The notes: generated by a model not told the origin, from the letters alone. Positions 8,469-17,665 are shown, counted from the first letter of the stretch. The stretch is DNA of 64,000 nucleotides from Caryophanales bacterium (GCA_026168805.1 JAPFDS010000070.1:1-64000); one strand, 5' to 3'. Made by a program: numbers and translations.

Positions 8469-8924
8469 TTATTCTTTTTCTGTAAATCCTTGTTTTGATA
8501 GCATTTCTGCTGATTGTTCCATGCCAATGTCGTGTTCTTCAGGATCCCCTTCAAACATGATACCAGGTAAGTCTTTAGCCGCATCATAATCTACTTCATC
8601 ATAGTTAATCTCAAGTATTTCCGTAGCTTCGTCATCGGAATATTTCATTTCATGCTTAATTCCGTCAATTCCTTCATACTGTTCAGCATCTGGACCAAAG
8701 ATCTCCTCGGCTTCTTCTTTTGAAGTGAGGCCGAGCAAGTCGTACTCGATTACATTTTCAGCTGTCTGTTTAACAACACGGTCATCATCATGATAATATG
8801 TAAGTGTTGATTTAATACCCATTTCCTCAGCTTCAAACACTCTTTCTTCTAAATTATCCCCACAAGCAGCCAACAAAACCGCAAGGGATACAGCTAGTGC
8901 AATCCCAATAATCTTTTTCTTCAT
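8469..8924 (-). CDS. YehR-family (DUF1307) lipoprotein
   Basis: A 151-residue single-domain YehR lipoprotein. The signal peptide ends in lipobox VLLAAC (Cys21). The DUF1307 domain spans the rest, with VVKQTAENVIEYDLLGL, KEEAEEIFGPDAEQYEGIDG and a C-terminal DIGMEQSAEMLSKQGF. It is closest to the C-terminal domain of the fusion protein next to it, sharing an LPGIMFEGDPEE-like segment where the other two single-domain members have LPG(L/M)N(I/L)SG. That suggests it and the fusion derive from a more recent duplication. AGGAGGAATCTTT precedes the ATG. Confidence 0.85.
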   Translation of the reverse strand: MKKKIIGIALAVSLAVLLAACGDNLEERVFEAEEMGIKSTLTYYHDDDRVVKQTAENVIEYDLLGLTSKEEAEEIFGPDAEQYEGIDGIKHEMKYSDDEATEILEINYDEVDYDAAKDLPGIMFEGDPEEHDIGMEQSAEMLSKQGFTEKE

Positions 8925-9040
8925 AAAGATTCCTCCTAAATATTATTGTAGTTCTATACGAATCTATTAAATTACCGTACTAGTATAGTACAAATATCGC
9001 GAAATAGTCGAATGAATTCTTTTGTAATGTGCAAGAAATA

Positions 9041-9496
9041 TTATTCTACTTCTTCATATCCTTGGCTAAGAAGTGCTTCTGCTGACTTTTCCATGCTAAT
9101 CCCATTTTTTATATTTCCTGAGATATTTAGTCCAGGTATCTTTTCAATTTTTTCAGGATCTAAATTTTCATAATCAATTTCGAGTACTTCTAACGCTTCA
9201 TCTTCTTTATATTCAATTTCTTCAGTGACTCCATCAATTCCTTGCAATTCTTCCACTTGTGGATCGAGTATTTCTTCTGCTTCTTCTTGAGAACTTACCC
9301 CTAGGCTTGCGTATGGAAAGATGTTTTCTGCTTTTTGTTTCAGAACTTCATCCCCTTGATAAGTATATGTCATCGTCGTCACAATGCCCATTTCTTCTAA
9401 CTCAAAAACTCTTTTCTCTACTTCTTTTGAGCCGCACGCAGCTAATAAAAATACGATTGATAAAATAACTAAAAGACCGATTCCTTTTTTCTTCAT
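9041..9496 (-). CDS. YehR-family (DUF1307) lipoprotein
   Basis: A 151-residue YehR lipoprotein with lipobox VFLLAAC and the conserved VLKQKAENIFPYASLGV, EEAEEILDPQVEELQGIDG and GISMEKSAEALLSQGYEEVE blocks. I start it at 9496 (MKKKGIG) rather than five codons upstream because GGGAGGG sits at proper distance from this ATG. It is the promoter-proximal member of the four tandem paralogues. Its C-terminal NISGNIKNG turn pairs it with the most distal member at 6576-7031. Role unknown; the four-fold amplification implies dosage or divergence was selected. Confidence 0.85.
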   Translation of the reverse strand: MKKKGIGLLVILSIVFLLAACGSKEVEKRVFELEEMGIVTTMTYTYQGDEVLKQKAENIFPYASLGVSSQEEAEEILDPQVEELQGIDGVTEEIEYKEDEALEVLEIDYENLDPEKIEKIPGLNISGNIKNGISMEKSAEALLSQGYEEVE

Positions 9497-9645
9497 AAAA
9501 GTCCCTCCCATATCTAAAAGAATATCTTTATTATTTTACCATACATTATCCGCATCGTATCGTTTCAACTCTTGAATGATGCATCCATCTCCTAATAACA
9601 CACTTTTCTTGTATGCATAGGCTAGTGTGTAGGGAGGTTGATTGA

Positions 9646-10740
9646 ATGGATCATCAAAATCTCGTATATACAAATGAAAGGACGAATAAGGCACGTGCAT
9701 CTATTGTTGCTAGTTTGTTTGCAGTTGTGATGCTTGTAATTGGATATATTGCTGCTTTGCTCCATGGGGACTGGTGGATGATGGGGATTTTTATATTCGT
9801 TGGAATGTTGCTAAGTTTTTTTATGTATGTGTTTTTTCAAACAGAACCAAAGAATATCTATCGGTATGAAGTGAAAGCGGACGGACTTTTTCAACAGTGG
9901 ATATATGCGGGTGAATTAACCGAACTTTTCATACCATTCGCTGACATGGACCTCGTGCTGATCGGAATGGTTGAGGATAAAACGTTCCTTCCAGGTGGCA
10001 GGAAAATGTATCAGTATCATGCGCTTCTTGTGATTCAATCCGAAGATGATTATTTTTTTAAAAAATTTACACGGAAGACTGAGTTCGATCAGTGGATGAA
10101 TCGATTCCAAGGGAAAGTGCCTGCTATACAATATACAACGATGAATCTGGAGAAAGCTTTTTCGGCAAGAAAATATATGAAGATCGACTTTGCGCAGGCG
10201 CCGATGCATGATCGGGATATTGTCAGTGATTATATTGGTGCAGAAACATATACATCATTACTAGAAAATTGGGAGCCGCGCGGGATGTGCGAAGGTGTAC
10301 TCGAGTCTCACCGCAAGAAATCCGTTCCGCGCACACGGAAAGCGGAAAGATGGACCATGCGCGGATTGTTTGTGTATAACCTTTTATTTGCTCTGTTCGT
10401 TTTTCCCATTATTCCGGTGGACCAAAACGGGCTTGTAGAGCTATCCGAAACAGTGTTAATTGGATATGTCATCGTAAATGTCATCGTCCCAACGGCCTTC
10501 GTTTTTTGGAGAAGTTTCACAAGATGGTATCTTCCCTTGTTGTTTGCTGTAGTGACCCTTGCTGGAAATATGATTGGCGTACTCGGAGCGTTGTGGATCC
10601 AGGACTTCCCATTCATGTTTGCATCCTTGTTTATTTTACATGCCTTTACCATTGTGCTTTGGACAGTAGCGTTGATTCATATCAAATTACTCAAACTCAT
10701 CCGGATATTTTTACGAGATTGGGAGTTTGGTAGGGGGTAG
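9646..10740 (+). CDS. Six-TM membrane protein with PH-like cytoplasmic domain
   Basis: The 364-residue protein has two N-terminal membrane segments (about 19-38 and 44-64), a soluble region from 66 to 235 whose first part reads like a bacterial PH/YcxB-type beta domain (YRYEVKADGLFQQWIY, then a conserved FLPGGRKMYQYHALLVI strand pair), and four C-terminal segments between 240 and 350. TAGGGAGGTTGATTGA precedes the ATG. No family I can name with certainty. It resembles the architecture of the STM3941-like gene at 38362-39285 (2 TM, PH-like, C-terminal TM) without clear sequence identity. It stands alone, followed at once by a repeat array. Confidence 0.7.
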   Translation: MDHQNLVYTNERTNKARASIVASLFAVVMLVIGYIAALLHGDWWMMGIFIFVGMLLSFFMYVFFQTEPKNIYRYEVKADGLFQQWIYAGELTELFIPFADMDLVLIGMVEDKTFLPGGRKMYQYHALLVIQSEDDYFFKKFTRKTEFDQWMNRFQGKVPAIQYTTMNLEKAFSARKYMKIDFAQAPMHDRDIVSDYIGAETYTSLLENWEPRGMCEGVLESHRKKSVPRTRKAERWTMRGLFVYNLLFALFVFPIIPVDQNGLVELSETVLIGYVIVNVIVPTAFVFWRSFTRWYLPLLFAVVTLAGNMIGVLGALWIQDFPFMFASLFILHAFTIVLWTVALIHIKLLKLIRIFLRDWEFGRG

Positions 10741-10768
10741 GTGTGGGGTTTGGCTCTTCCACTGAAAT

Positions 10769-11020
10769 CGGAGCACTATCCACGGGTTAGGGCTTGGATT
10801 CAGCGGTGGCGTTGGGATTGAGGCACTATCATCGGCGTTAGTGCCTGGATTTGGCGGTGGCGTTGGGATTGAGGTACTATCCGAGGCGTTAGTGCCTGGA
10901 TTCAGCGGTGGCGCTGGGATTGAGGCACTATCGCGGGGGTTAGTGCCTGGATTTGGCGGTGGCGTTGGGATTGAGGCACTAACGCGGGAGTTAGCACCCG
11001 GATTTTGTTGTCCGATGAAA
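10769..11020. repeat. Tandem palindromic repeat array, family A (5 units)
   Basis: Five units recur at 10775, 10825, 10876, 10927 and 10978 (position of the ACTATC core), a period of 50-51 bp. Each unit carries an inverted repeat: in the clearest copy AGGCACTA pairs with TAGTGCCT around about 10 nt. The family is the same as the array downstream of the NERD gene (12184-12560), so the gene at 11241-12146 is flanked on both sides. The frame open through the array is an artefact of the 51-bp (17-codon) period. The rest of 10741-11240 holds only the NERD promoter. Confidence 0.9.
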
Positions 11021-11169
11021 ATTTAAGCGCTATAATATCTAGAATTTGAATTATCTTTTTCTCACTGTGTCATTGAATGAAAAAAATGAACTTATCAACT
11101 ATAAAACTCACTTTCGTTCCTTTAACACCTCGATATTTGTCCATTGTTGTTGAAAATTTCCATTTCTCA

Positions 11170-11198
11170 TTGAGCTATTTTTATTGTATCTTTAATAT
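11170..11198 (+). promoter_or_regulatory. Candidate promoter of NERD gene 1
   Basis: TTGAGC (11170-11175), a 17-nt spacer and TAATAT (11193-11198), about 40 nt before the NERD start codon. Confidence 0.45.
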
Positions 11199-11240
11199 GA
11201 TCTTTGCAACATCATATTTCATACAGAAAGGAACATACAC

Positions 11241-12146
11241 ATGAAAGAAACCCCTGTAGCATTAGAAATTTATAATTATCTCCAACAGCGCATGCAACTG
11301 TCGCCCTCTGAGAAAACAAAGCAGCAAAACCTTTACAAAGGATATGTAGGTGAAAAAGCGCTGCATGCCTTATTAAAAAAGAACCTTCCTTCTCATTATC
11401 TCTGCATGACAGATCTCCTACTCGAGTCTAATCAAACAGAATTCCAAATTGACATTCTTCTTATTGGAGGACGTACGATTTATCCACTAGAAGTGAAACA
11501 TTACGAAGGGGATTTTATCATACAAGATGACGGATGGTATGTCGTTTCTTCCAAAAGCGAAATCCGAAACCCGATTCATCAATTGAAAAGAATGGAAGTC
11601 TTGTTCAAAAGTGTCTTAGGAAATAAGTTTTCAAACTTCGATATTGAACCGAATATTGTATTCACTCATCCAGAGTTCTACCTATATCAAGCTCCTATTG
11701 ATTTGCCTCTCATTTTTCCAACTCAGATAATGCGGTTTATACAGGAACTTCAATCCGCTTCCTCTCATCAATCTCAACAACATTCCTCACTCGTACATTT
11801 TCTAGAAGAACAACGAATGACTCAATCAACCTATGAGCAACTTCCTACGTATTCGTATGATCATCTAAAAAAAGGAATTGTTTGTACGAAGTGTTCGGAA
11901 TTTCTAGTGCCATTTTCCACGCTAAAATTATTGTGCAAAAATTGTCAGACCAAAGAAAGAATAGAAACTGCTATTAAAAGAAACCTAGTTGAATTCATGC
12001 AACTATTTCCTGGAAAAAAGATTACTACAAACGCAATTTATGAATGGTGCGACATCATACAATCAAAGCAATCGGTCAGAAGAGTTTTAAAAAGCCACTT
12101 AACAGCAATCGGTAAAGGGAAACAGACATATTATGTGAGCAAATAG
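11241..12146 (+). CDS. NERD-domain nuclease-like protein 1
   Basis: The 301-residue protein has a NERD domain (about 30-150), a PD-(D/E)xK-type nuclease-related fold. The likely active-site residues are present: Glu38 in GEKA, Asp71 in FQIDILLI, and Glu84/Lys86 in LEVKHYEG, plus the family EIRNPIHQLKR. A zinc ribbon follows (C215/C218, C232/C235), then about 60 C-terminal residues (EFMQLFPGKKITTNAIYEWC) that look like a winged-helix DNA-binding segment. AGAAAGGAACATACAC precedes the ATG. Same-family repeat arrays lie 220 bp upstream and 35 bp downstream. It is clearly paralogous to the genes at 17740-18651 and 47046-47960. Nuclease activity and repeat binding are inferences. Confidence 0.85.
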   Translation: MKETPVALEIYNYLQQRMQLSPSEKTKQQNLYKGYVGEKALHALLKKNLPSHYLCMTDLLLESNQTEFQIDILLIGGRTIYPLEVKHYEGDFIIQDDGWYVVSSKSEIRNPIHQLKRMEVLFKSVLGNKFSNFDIEPNIVFTHPEFYLYQAPIDLPLIFPTQIMRFIQELQSASSHQSQQHSSLVHFLEEQRMTQSTYEQLPTYSYDHLKKGIVCTKCSEFLVPFSTLKLLCKNCQTKERIETAIKRNLVEFMQLFPGKKITTNAIYEWCDIIQSKQSVRRVLKSHLTAIGKGKQTYYVSK

Positions 12147-12183
12147 TTGTTTGAAACCAAATTTCATTGTGTAATGGAAAATT

Positions 12184-12560
12184 GTGGCACTATCATGAGG
12201 GTTAGTCCTTGGATTCAACACTGCCGATGAAATCGAGCTACTATCACGAGGGTTAGTACCTGGATTCAGCATCGCCAATGAAATCGAGGAACTATCACGA
12301 ACGTTAGTAACTCGATTCAACACTGCCAATGAAATAAAGGCACTATCATGAGGGTTAGTCCCTGGATTCAACACCCCACTGAAATCGAGGCACTATCACG
12401 AACGTTAGTAACTCGATTCAACACCCCAACTGAAATCGGAGCACTATCACGAGGGTTAGTCCCTGGATTCTGCACCGCCAATGAAATCGAGGAACTATCA
12501 CAAACGTTAGTACCTCAATTCAACACCCCCACTGAAATCGGAGCACTATCCACCCTCACA
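12184..12560. repeat. Tandem palindromic repeat array, family A (8 units)
   Basis: The core ACTATC recurs at 12189, 12240, 12291, 12342, 12392, 12443, 12494 and 12545, a period of 51 bp with one unit of 50. Units alternate between variants with CGAGGGTTAGT and CGAACGTTAGT. Inverted repeats such as GAGG-ACTA with TAGT-CCTC are kept through compensating changes. It begins about 35 bp after the NERD stop codon. Open frames crossing it are periodicity artefacts. Beyond the array, 12147-12666 contains only the sortase leader. Confidence 0.9.
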
Positions 12561-12666
12561 TCCGAATAAACATGCAATAAAAGTACATTTTTCTATATAA
12601 AAAATATTTTTATGGTATATTATAATCAGAGTAGTATGATCGTACAATGGCGGGGTGATCTTTGTA

Positions 12667-13236
12667 ATGAAGTATTTTTCTTATCTATTAATACTTGTGG
12701 GGATAGGATTTTTAGCATTTGGTGGCTACCAGTTTTTTCAATCGAATGCCAGTCAGGAAAAACGTTTGACGGAAGCGAAAGATTTTGTATCCGAGACGGT
12801 GGTCGATCGTGCGGAGGATACAGATATAGAGTATGATTTTGATGATGGGGACACAATTGGAACACTCTATATCCCTAGATTAGACCGTGAAATTGCTATC
12901 GTTGAAGGTACAGATGAGGAAGAATTGGCTGAAGGTGTGGGACATTTCAAAGATACAGGCTTGCCAGGGGAAAACAAACAGATTTTATTATCCGGTCATA
13001 GGGATTCTGTTTTCCGTAACTTTGGGGAATTAGAAGATGGAGATGAGTTTCATATTCGAATGGAAAATGGCACATTTGTGTATGAATTTAAAGATAGTGT
13101 CATTGTTGACGCAGATGATCGCACAGTGATTGATCCAAGTCGTAAAGATGAATTTTTAACCTTGTCAACATGCTATCCATTTTCCTATATTGGAAGTGCA
13201 CCCGATCGATATGTCATTCATGCATATCCGAAATAA
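12667..13236 (+). CDS. Class D sortase
   Basis: A membrane-anchored cysteine transpeptidase of 189 residues. It has one N-terminal membrane segment (about 3-23), an acidic stalk, then the sortase barrel. The catalytic His is in LLSGHRDSVF (111), Cys in TLSTCYPF (169) and Arg in APDRYVIHA (181), all at class D spacing. The start is placed at the ATG at 12667, which has GGGGTGATC 9 nt upstream; the longer GTG start overlaps that site. Class D enzymes attach LPXTG-type proteins to the cell wall, but no sorting-signal protein is visible in the window. A TATAAT at 12621 is a plausible -10 box. Confidence 0.93.
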   Translation: MKYFSYLLILVGIGFLAFGGYQFFQSNASQEKRLTEAKDFVSETVVDRAEDTDIEYDFDDGDTIGTLYIPRLDREIAIVEGTDEEELAEGVGHFKDTGLPGENKQILLSGHRDSVFRNFGELEDGDEFHIRMENGTFVYEFKDSVIVDADDRTVIDPSRKDEFLTLSTCYPFSYIGSAPDRYVIHAYPK

Positions 13237-13297
13237 GAATGTTTTTCCGCACATTTTTTGAAGCGCTTTCAACAACATTAAATAAAGGGGTGGTTCT

Positions 13298-14536
13298 ATG
13301 TGGTACATAGGGTCCTCGTTCATCTCTCCTGATGACACGTGGGTTTTATGGATGTTTATCACTGGTTGGGCAGCGGTTAGTATTTATTTAGAGCAACGAT
13401 TTTCTTGGGCGTCAAAAATTTCGGGGGCTATCATTGCTCTAATTGGAGCCGTCGTATTAGCAAACTTAAATGTTATTCCTACCGAGTCGCATGTATATGA
13501 TACTGTATGGGATTATGTGGTTCCTTTAGCAATCCCTTTACTATTATTTCAAGCAAACATTCGGAAAATTTGGCAAAAAAGTGGTCGGATACTCATTATC
13601 TTTCTCTTGAGCTCAGTTGCTACATTTGCTGGAGCAGTCATTGCATTTTTATCGTTACGAAATTTCATACCACATCTCGATAAAGTGACGGCAATGATGA
13701 CAGGCTCGTACACAGGCGGAGGTGTCAACTTCGCTGCGATGGCGGCTAAGTTTGAAACACCAGATGACATTACATCTGCAACAACCGTCGCTGATAACTT
13801 GATGATGGCGATGTTCTTTTTAGTATTGTTTGCGATTCCTACGTTTGAATTTATTCGCAAAAGATTTCCAACGCCTTATATGGATGAAATTGATGCAGAG
13901 CTTTCAGACAAGGACGCGTCGAAAACGGAGGCAGCTAGCTTTTGGGAACGGAATGAAATGTCACTCAAAGATATTGCATTAAGTGTCGCGTCTGCATTTG
14001 TGTTAGTAACTGTTTCCTTTAAACTCGCTGATTATATTGGATCGGTACTACCTGAAGCCGGCGACTCGAACGTACTCCTTTCGATTGTTCGAGGAATATT
14101 CGCGGATCAATATCTCATGCTGACGACTTTAACCGTATTAACCGTCGCATTGTTCCCGAACTTTTTTGAAAGCATTAACGGAACTCGCGAAATTGGTACG
14201 TTCTTAATTTACTTGTTTTTCGTCGTTATTGGGGTTCCTGCTTCACTCGGTATTATTCTTAAAACAGCGCCATTATTGTTTGTCTTCGTACTCATTATCG
14301 CTTTAGCGAATATCTTTATTACGCTCCTCTTTGGTAAATTGTTTAAATTTAGCTTAGAAGAAACGGTGCTTGTGAGTAACGCCAACTTAGGTGGACCAAC
14401 GACCGCTGCGGCAATGGCCATTGCTAAAGGATGGACACATTTAATTGTGCCAATACTACTTGTTGGAACACTCGGGTACGTGTTTGGAAACTATTTAGGT
14501 ACTGGTATTTATCATTTGATTCAACTCTTGTTTTAA
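13298..14536 (+). CDS. DUF819 family membrane protein (YjcL-like)
   Basis: A 412-residue polytopic membrane protein with about 10-12 hydrophobic segments. It has the DUF819 hallmarks: a glycine-rich GSYTGGGVNFAAMA motif near residue 140 followed by ADNLMMAMFF, and a second NLGGPTTAAAMA motif near 365. This two-fold internal similarity resembles inverted-repeat transporters. The family is a predicted permease of unknown substrate. AAAGGGGTGGTTCT precedes the ATG. The gene is followed by a strong terminator shared with the convergent gene. Confidence 0.88.
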   Translation: MWYIGSSFISPDDTWVLWMFITGWAAVSIYLEQRFSWASKISGAIIALIGAVVLANLNVIPTESHVYDTVWDYVVPLAIPLLLFQANIRKIWQKSGRILIIFLLSSVATFAGAVIAFLSLRNFIPHLDKVTAMMTGSYTGGGVNFAAMAAKFETPDDITSATTVADNLMMAMFFLVLFAIPTFEFIRKRFPTPYMDEIDAELSDKDASKTEAASFWERNEMSLKDIALSVASAFVLVTVSFKLADYIGSVLPEAGDSNVLLSIVRGIFADQYLMLTTLTVLTVALFPNFFESINGTREIGTFLIYLFFVVIGVPASLGIILKTAPLLFVFVLIIALANIFITLLFGKLFKFSLEETVLVSNANLGGPTTAAAMAIAKGWTHLIVPILLVGTLGYVFGNYLGTGIYHLIQLLF

Positions 14537-14538
14537 TG

Positions 14539-14583
14539 AAAAAACGTTGATTGGCGCATGTATTGCGCTCATCAACGTTTTTA
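14539..14583. terminator. Bidirectional terminator
   Basis: AAAACGTTGAT and ATCAACGTTTTT form a strong stem, with an inner GCGCA/TGCGC stem, between convergent genes; A and T tracts lie on both sides. Confidence 0.8.
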
Positions 14584-15129
14584 TTTCACAATTTCATTGA
14601 TTTTATAACTCCAGCCATCTTTCACCACTTTTAAATAAGGAAGTCCAAGCTCTCTTCCAATCCATTCATAGTCTTCTGGGGATAAATCTATGATTATTTG
14701 TGCTGAAGAAAAACTTCCACCTTCATTGATTAATAGCTTGTTATACATTACATATTTTGGCTCCGAAAATTGAAATCCTTCTCCTTTATAGACGAGGAAA
14801 AATGTAATGCGTGCTGGTTCTTTCTTAAAATCCCGATCACTTTCTAAGGTTTCTTTGACCGTTTCTTCCACATGTTCTGCAAACGCATCTGTGTAATACT
14901 TTCCAAATGCTTCATGAATATCGTCTGCCGCTTTCTGTGGGTCTGTTTCTCGGGTAATTATTTCCCCCTCTTCATGAGACGCCAAAAGGTCTTGAACGAC
15001 TCCTAAACTTTTATTCCTTATTTTTGTTTCTTTAGGTTGATAAAAATACGCGCTGTATACTGCTGTTATAGCAATCATCGCTAACAATATAAGTACGACA
15101 GTAATGATTATTCGTTGTGATTTACGCAA
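14581..15129 (-). CDS. Membrane-anchored hypothetical protein, tandem paralogue
   Basis: The 182-residue protein has one N-terminal membrane segment (about 7-28) and an extracytoplasmic domain with EGEIITRETDPQKAAD, a predicted helix containing YYTDAFAEHVEE, and RDFKKEPARITFFLVYKGEGFQFSEP. The gene at 15160-15699 encodes a clear paralogue with the same blocks. The start is TTG at 15129, with AAGGAGG 11 nt upstream. Family not recognised. Conservation of the central ITFFLV(Y/N)KG.GF block suggests a small folded domain with a common ligand. Confidence 0.75.
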   Translation of the reverse strand: MRKSQRIIITVVLILLAMIAITAVYSAYFYQPKETKIRNKSLGVVQDLLASHEEGEIITRETDPQKAADDIHEAFGKYYTDAFAEHVEETVKETLESDRDFKKEPARITFFLVYKGEGFQFSEPKYVMYNKLLINEGGSFSSAQIIIDLSPEDYEWIGRELGLPYLKVVKDGWSYKINEIVK

Positions 15130-15159
15130 ATAACCGTCATCCTCCTTAAAAAAGTTCCA

Positions 15160-15699
15160 CTAATCTTTAACTTCATCTACTTTAAATTTCCGTCCATCTT
15201 TCATCATAATGACCGTAGCTGAAGTGCCATTTGAGTCTTCCCAACTAGGATCATCCGGGGGTAAATCAACCCATAATTCTGTACCTTCTATTTTATCCCC
15301 ATACGTTAACCAAATTCCGTGCTTGATGCCCACAGGCTTGGAAAATTCAAAACCGTTTCCCTTATTAACAAGAAAAAACGTAATTCGAGCCGGATCTTTT
15401 TCAAAATCTCTGTCATTCTCCATGGCTCTACTTACTTTCCCTTCGATTTTGTCTGCATAAGAATCCGTGAAGTATTTACCCAACTTTTTATTCACCGCAT
15501 ATGCTGCTTGTTCTGGGTTTTTCGAAGTCGTAATCACTTCTCCATGTTCGTATGTATCGAATAACTTTACAAGCGCGTCTATACTTTGGTCCCGCGCACG
15601 TTCATGTGGATCTTTTCCAAAAAAAGCAGTATATAAAGCAATTCCAAAAAGAACAGATAATAATAGCAGTACAGTGATTATTTTTATTCGTTGACGCAC
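15160..15699 (-). CDS. Membrane-anchored hypothetical protein, tandem paralogue
   Basis: The 179-residue protein has an N-terminal membrane segment (about 5-26) followed by the same extracytoplasmic domain as its downstream neighbour: HGEVITTSKNPEQAAY, YFTDSYADKIEG, and RDFEKDPARITFFLVNKGNGFEFSKP. Both end in a short DG-(R/W)-(K/S)-(F/Y)-K-(V/I)-(D/N)-E strand. The start is GTG at 15699, with GGATGGTGAT upstream. The 30-nt gap to the next gene suggests one transcript. Function unknown. Confidence 0.75.
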   Translation of the reverse strand: MRQRIKIITVLLLLSVLFGIALYTAFFGKDPHERARDQSIDALVKLFDTYEHGEVITTSKNPEQAAYAVNKKLGKYFTDSYADKIEGKVSRAMENDRDFEKDPARITFFLVNKGNGFEFSKPVGIKHGIWLTYGDKIEGTELWVDLPPDDPSWEDSNGTSATVIMMKDGRKFKVDEVKD

Positions 15700-15874
15700 G
15701 CAGAAATCACCATCCTATTTAGTCATTTCATCATATTATAGCGGAGTTTATTTTTTTATAAATAGGGATTAGGTATGGCAAGCCTAAAGGAGTCAAAGTA
15801 CCTATATGTTAATATTTTCCATTTGGTATAATCAGAATAAAGCTTTGTCACTACTATAAAAAAGGATGAGTCTA

Positions 15875-16990
15875 TTGAAAAATAAGTTATTTGTTTTTAG
15901 CATCTCTGTATTATTTGTATTATTTTTAGTTGCTTGTGGGGATTCTGATAAGAGCGAAACAAATGCCAGCGAAAAGGAAGTTGATGAACTATCTTACTCC
16001 CAAGTAGAAGAGATTACTTCTGAAGATGGATTTTTACATAATTTGCAAATAGATGAATCAGGGGAAGTAGTTTTGTTCGGAAAAGGTGAACAAGGTAATG
16101 AACATCCTATGGTTTATGTTGATGGTGAAATTACTGAACTCAACACTGATTATTATGATATGCATTCTTATATGACACGTCATGGGGTTGTTTCAGGATA
16201 TTCTACGGAAGACCACGAAGAATATACATATCACTTCCACGATGCACGTAGTGGTGAGGAAACTGAATATACTGTCGAGCAGGAATTCATTACAATGACT
16301 TTTAGAACCAATTATATCGAAAATGATGATGGAACGTTTGAAGAAATTTTGCGGACAAAGACTCCTCAAAATCAATTCGAACTTGATTTTGTTCATTTAG
16401 CTGATGATACTTTTGAAGAAATAAACCTTACGGAATATGTAGAGGATTATACAGAGTCAGGCAGGTTTGATTCTCCGCATGCTTTTTACTCTCCAGATGC
16501 GGACAAAGTATACGTATTAGTACATGAAGACACTGATGCTGATGATACTATATCGAGCATGCATGTATATGATATTGAGACTGGTGACATTGAAGCTATC
16601 GGAGAGATACCTGATTACTTCACACTAGCTGACTATAATTCACCGTTTGTTGATGACGGAGATAGTATCTTAATGCTTTCAAATCAATCTGAGCTTTATA
16701 AATTGGAGCTAGACAGTGGAGAATTCGAATCACTAGATAAAAAGGATTTAACGCAACTTCATGTTTTAGACGGTAATAAATATGCTTGGCTAAACAGGGA
16801 TACAGGGGAAGTTAATATCACTAGTCTCGATAATGATGAATCTGAAGTCGTTCATACAATCGACAATTTAGACGATCGACGCATTAAAAAATTCTCTATG
16901 AGTAAAAACGGAAATACATTCGCATACACTGTTGAAGATTCTAGTGGAGAGGATACAACACACCACTTAGAGATTTTGACTGTGGATTAA
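15875..16990 (+). CDS. Lipoprotein, beta-propeller-like
   Basis: A secreted lipoprotein of about 371 residues with lipobox LFLVAC. The mature part is a series of short beta-strand blocks such as DESGEVVLFGKGE, SPDADKVYVLVHEDT, MLSNQSELYKLEL and SKNGNTFAYTVEDSSGE. This pattern is typical of TolB- or WD40-like propellers, although no family signature is clear. I place the start at the TTG at 15875: AAGGATGAG lies about 8 nt upstream of it and would overlap the ATG at 15866. It is monocistronic with its own terminator. Confidence 0.75.
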   Translation: MKNKLFVFSISVLFVLFLVACGDSDKSETNASEKEVDELSYSQVEEITSEDGFLHNLQIDESGEVVLFGKGEQGNEHPMVYVDGEITELNTDYYDMHSYMTRHGVVSGYSTEDHEEYTYHFHDARSGEETEYTVEQEFITMTFRTNYIENDDGTFEEILRTKTPQNQFELDFVHLADDTFEEINLTEYVEDYTESGRFDSPHAFYSPDADKVYVLVHEDTDADDTISSMHVYDIETGDIEAIGEIPDYFTLADYNSPFVDDGDSILMLSNQSELYKLELDSGEFESLDKKDLTQLHVLDGNKYAWLNRDTGEVNITSLDNDESEVVHTIDNLDDRRIKKFSMSKNGNTFAYTVEDSSGEDTTHHLEILTVD

Positions 16991-16999
16991 CTGCTACAA

Positions 17000-17026
17000 G
17001 CCTGCTTTAATCAAGCAGGCTTTTTT
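17000..17026 (+). terminator. Strong rho-independent terminator
   Basis: GCCTGCTT and AAGCAGGC form a perfect 8-bp stem around TAATC, followed by six T residues. Confidence 0.9.
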
Positions 17027-17060
17027 AGCTCTATGCCCAAGTATATATAACGAAATTTCT

Positions 17061-17510
17061 CTAATTGAAATACAAAACTTCTTCAAGTTCCTTATCCTCA
17101 GTTTTCCACTTAATCTTAACCTTACTTTCGCTTAGTAATTCCTTCACTTCTTCTAATGGAGTGTCTTCAACCGATCGATCTTCACCATCACACAACAAAT
17201 TTGCTTCTTTTTCAATTCTTTCGTTTACTTTTGGATGATGCCACGCTGCTGAACTTTTGGATAAAGATAGAATAGGTTCCTTAAAATCATAATCCAGCGT
17301 CATGGATCCTATCTTATCATTAGGAAAATTATTAACAAAGTCTAATTGAATCGTATAGTTGCAATATTCTTTCTTCGGTATAGTATACTCTAGATTCCAA
17401 TACTCCCCCTCAACGGTGTTTTCCCAATGAACTTCCTCTGACGAACAACCTAAAATGCTTATGCATAAAATACCCGATAAAATAAAAAGTTTGCTGAATT
17501 TCTTTAACAT
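17061..17510 (-). CDS. Small lipoprotein
   Basis: A 149-residue lipoprotein with lipobox ISILGC. The mature domain looks beta-sandwich-like (YWNLEYTIPKKEYCNYTIQLDF, then GSMTLDYDF) with two later cysteines and an acid-rich C-terminal helix EEVKELLSESK. No family recognised. GGAGGAAGGT precedes the ATG. It converges with the propeller-like lipoprotein gene across the terminator at 17000-17026. Confidence 0.75.
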   Translation of the reverse strand: MLKKFSKLFILSGILCISILGCSSEEVHWENTVEGEYWNLEYTIPKKEYCNYTIQLDFVNNFPNDKIGSMTLDYDFKEPILSLSKSSAAWHHPKVNERIEKEANLLCDGEDRSVEDTPLEEVKELLSESKVKIKWKTEDKELEEVLYFN

Positions 17511-17665
17511 ACCTTCCTCCTACAATAAATCACGTTTTCTATTATTGTACGTTATGGTTTATAATTGTCTATAGTTCTTTTTCAGGTCATATGGACAAAT
17601 TCAAATTTCAAATAAAAATAGATCAGATAATTTAATTTTACATTTTTCATTACAGTGAGATTCAT

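Noticed and set aside
10841..11026. Open frame with 17-residue glycine-rich repeats
   Set aside because: It lies inside the 51-bp repeat array; 51 is divisible by three, so the frame stays open by chance. No ribosome binding site or signal of coding selection.
12348..12569. Repetitive open frame in the second family A array
   Set aside because: Same periodicity artefact; unit length shifts between 50 and 51 bp would break any real frame.
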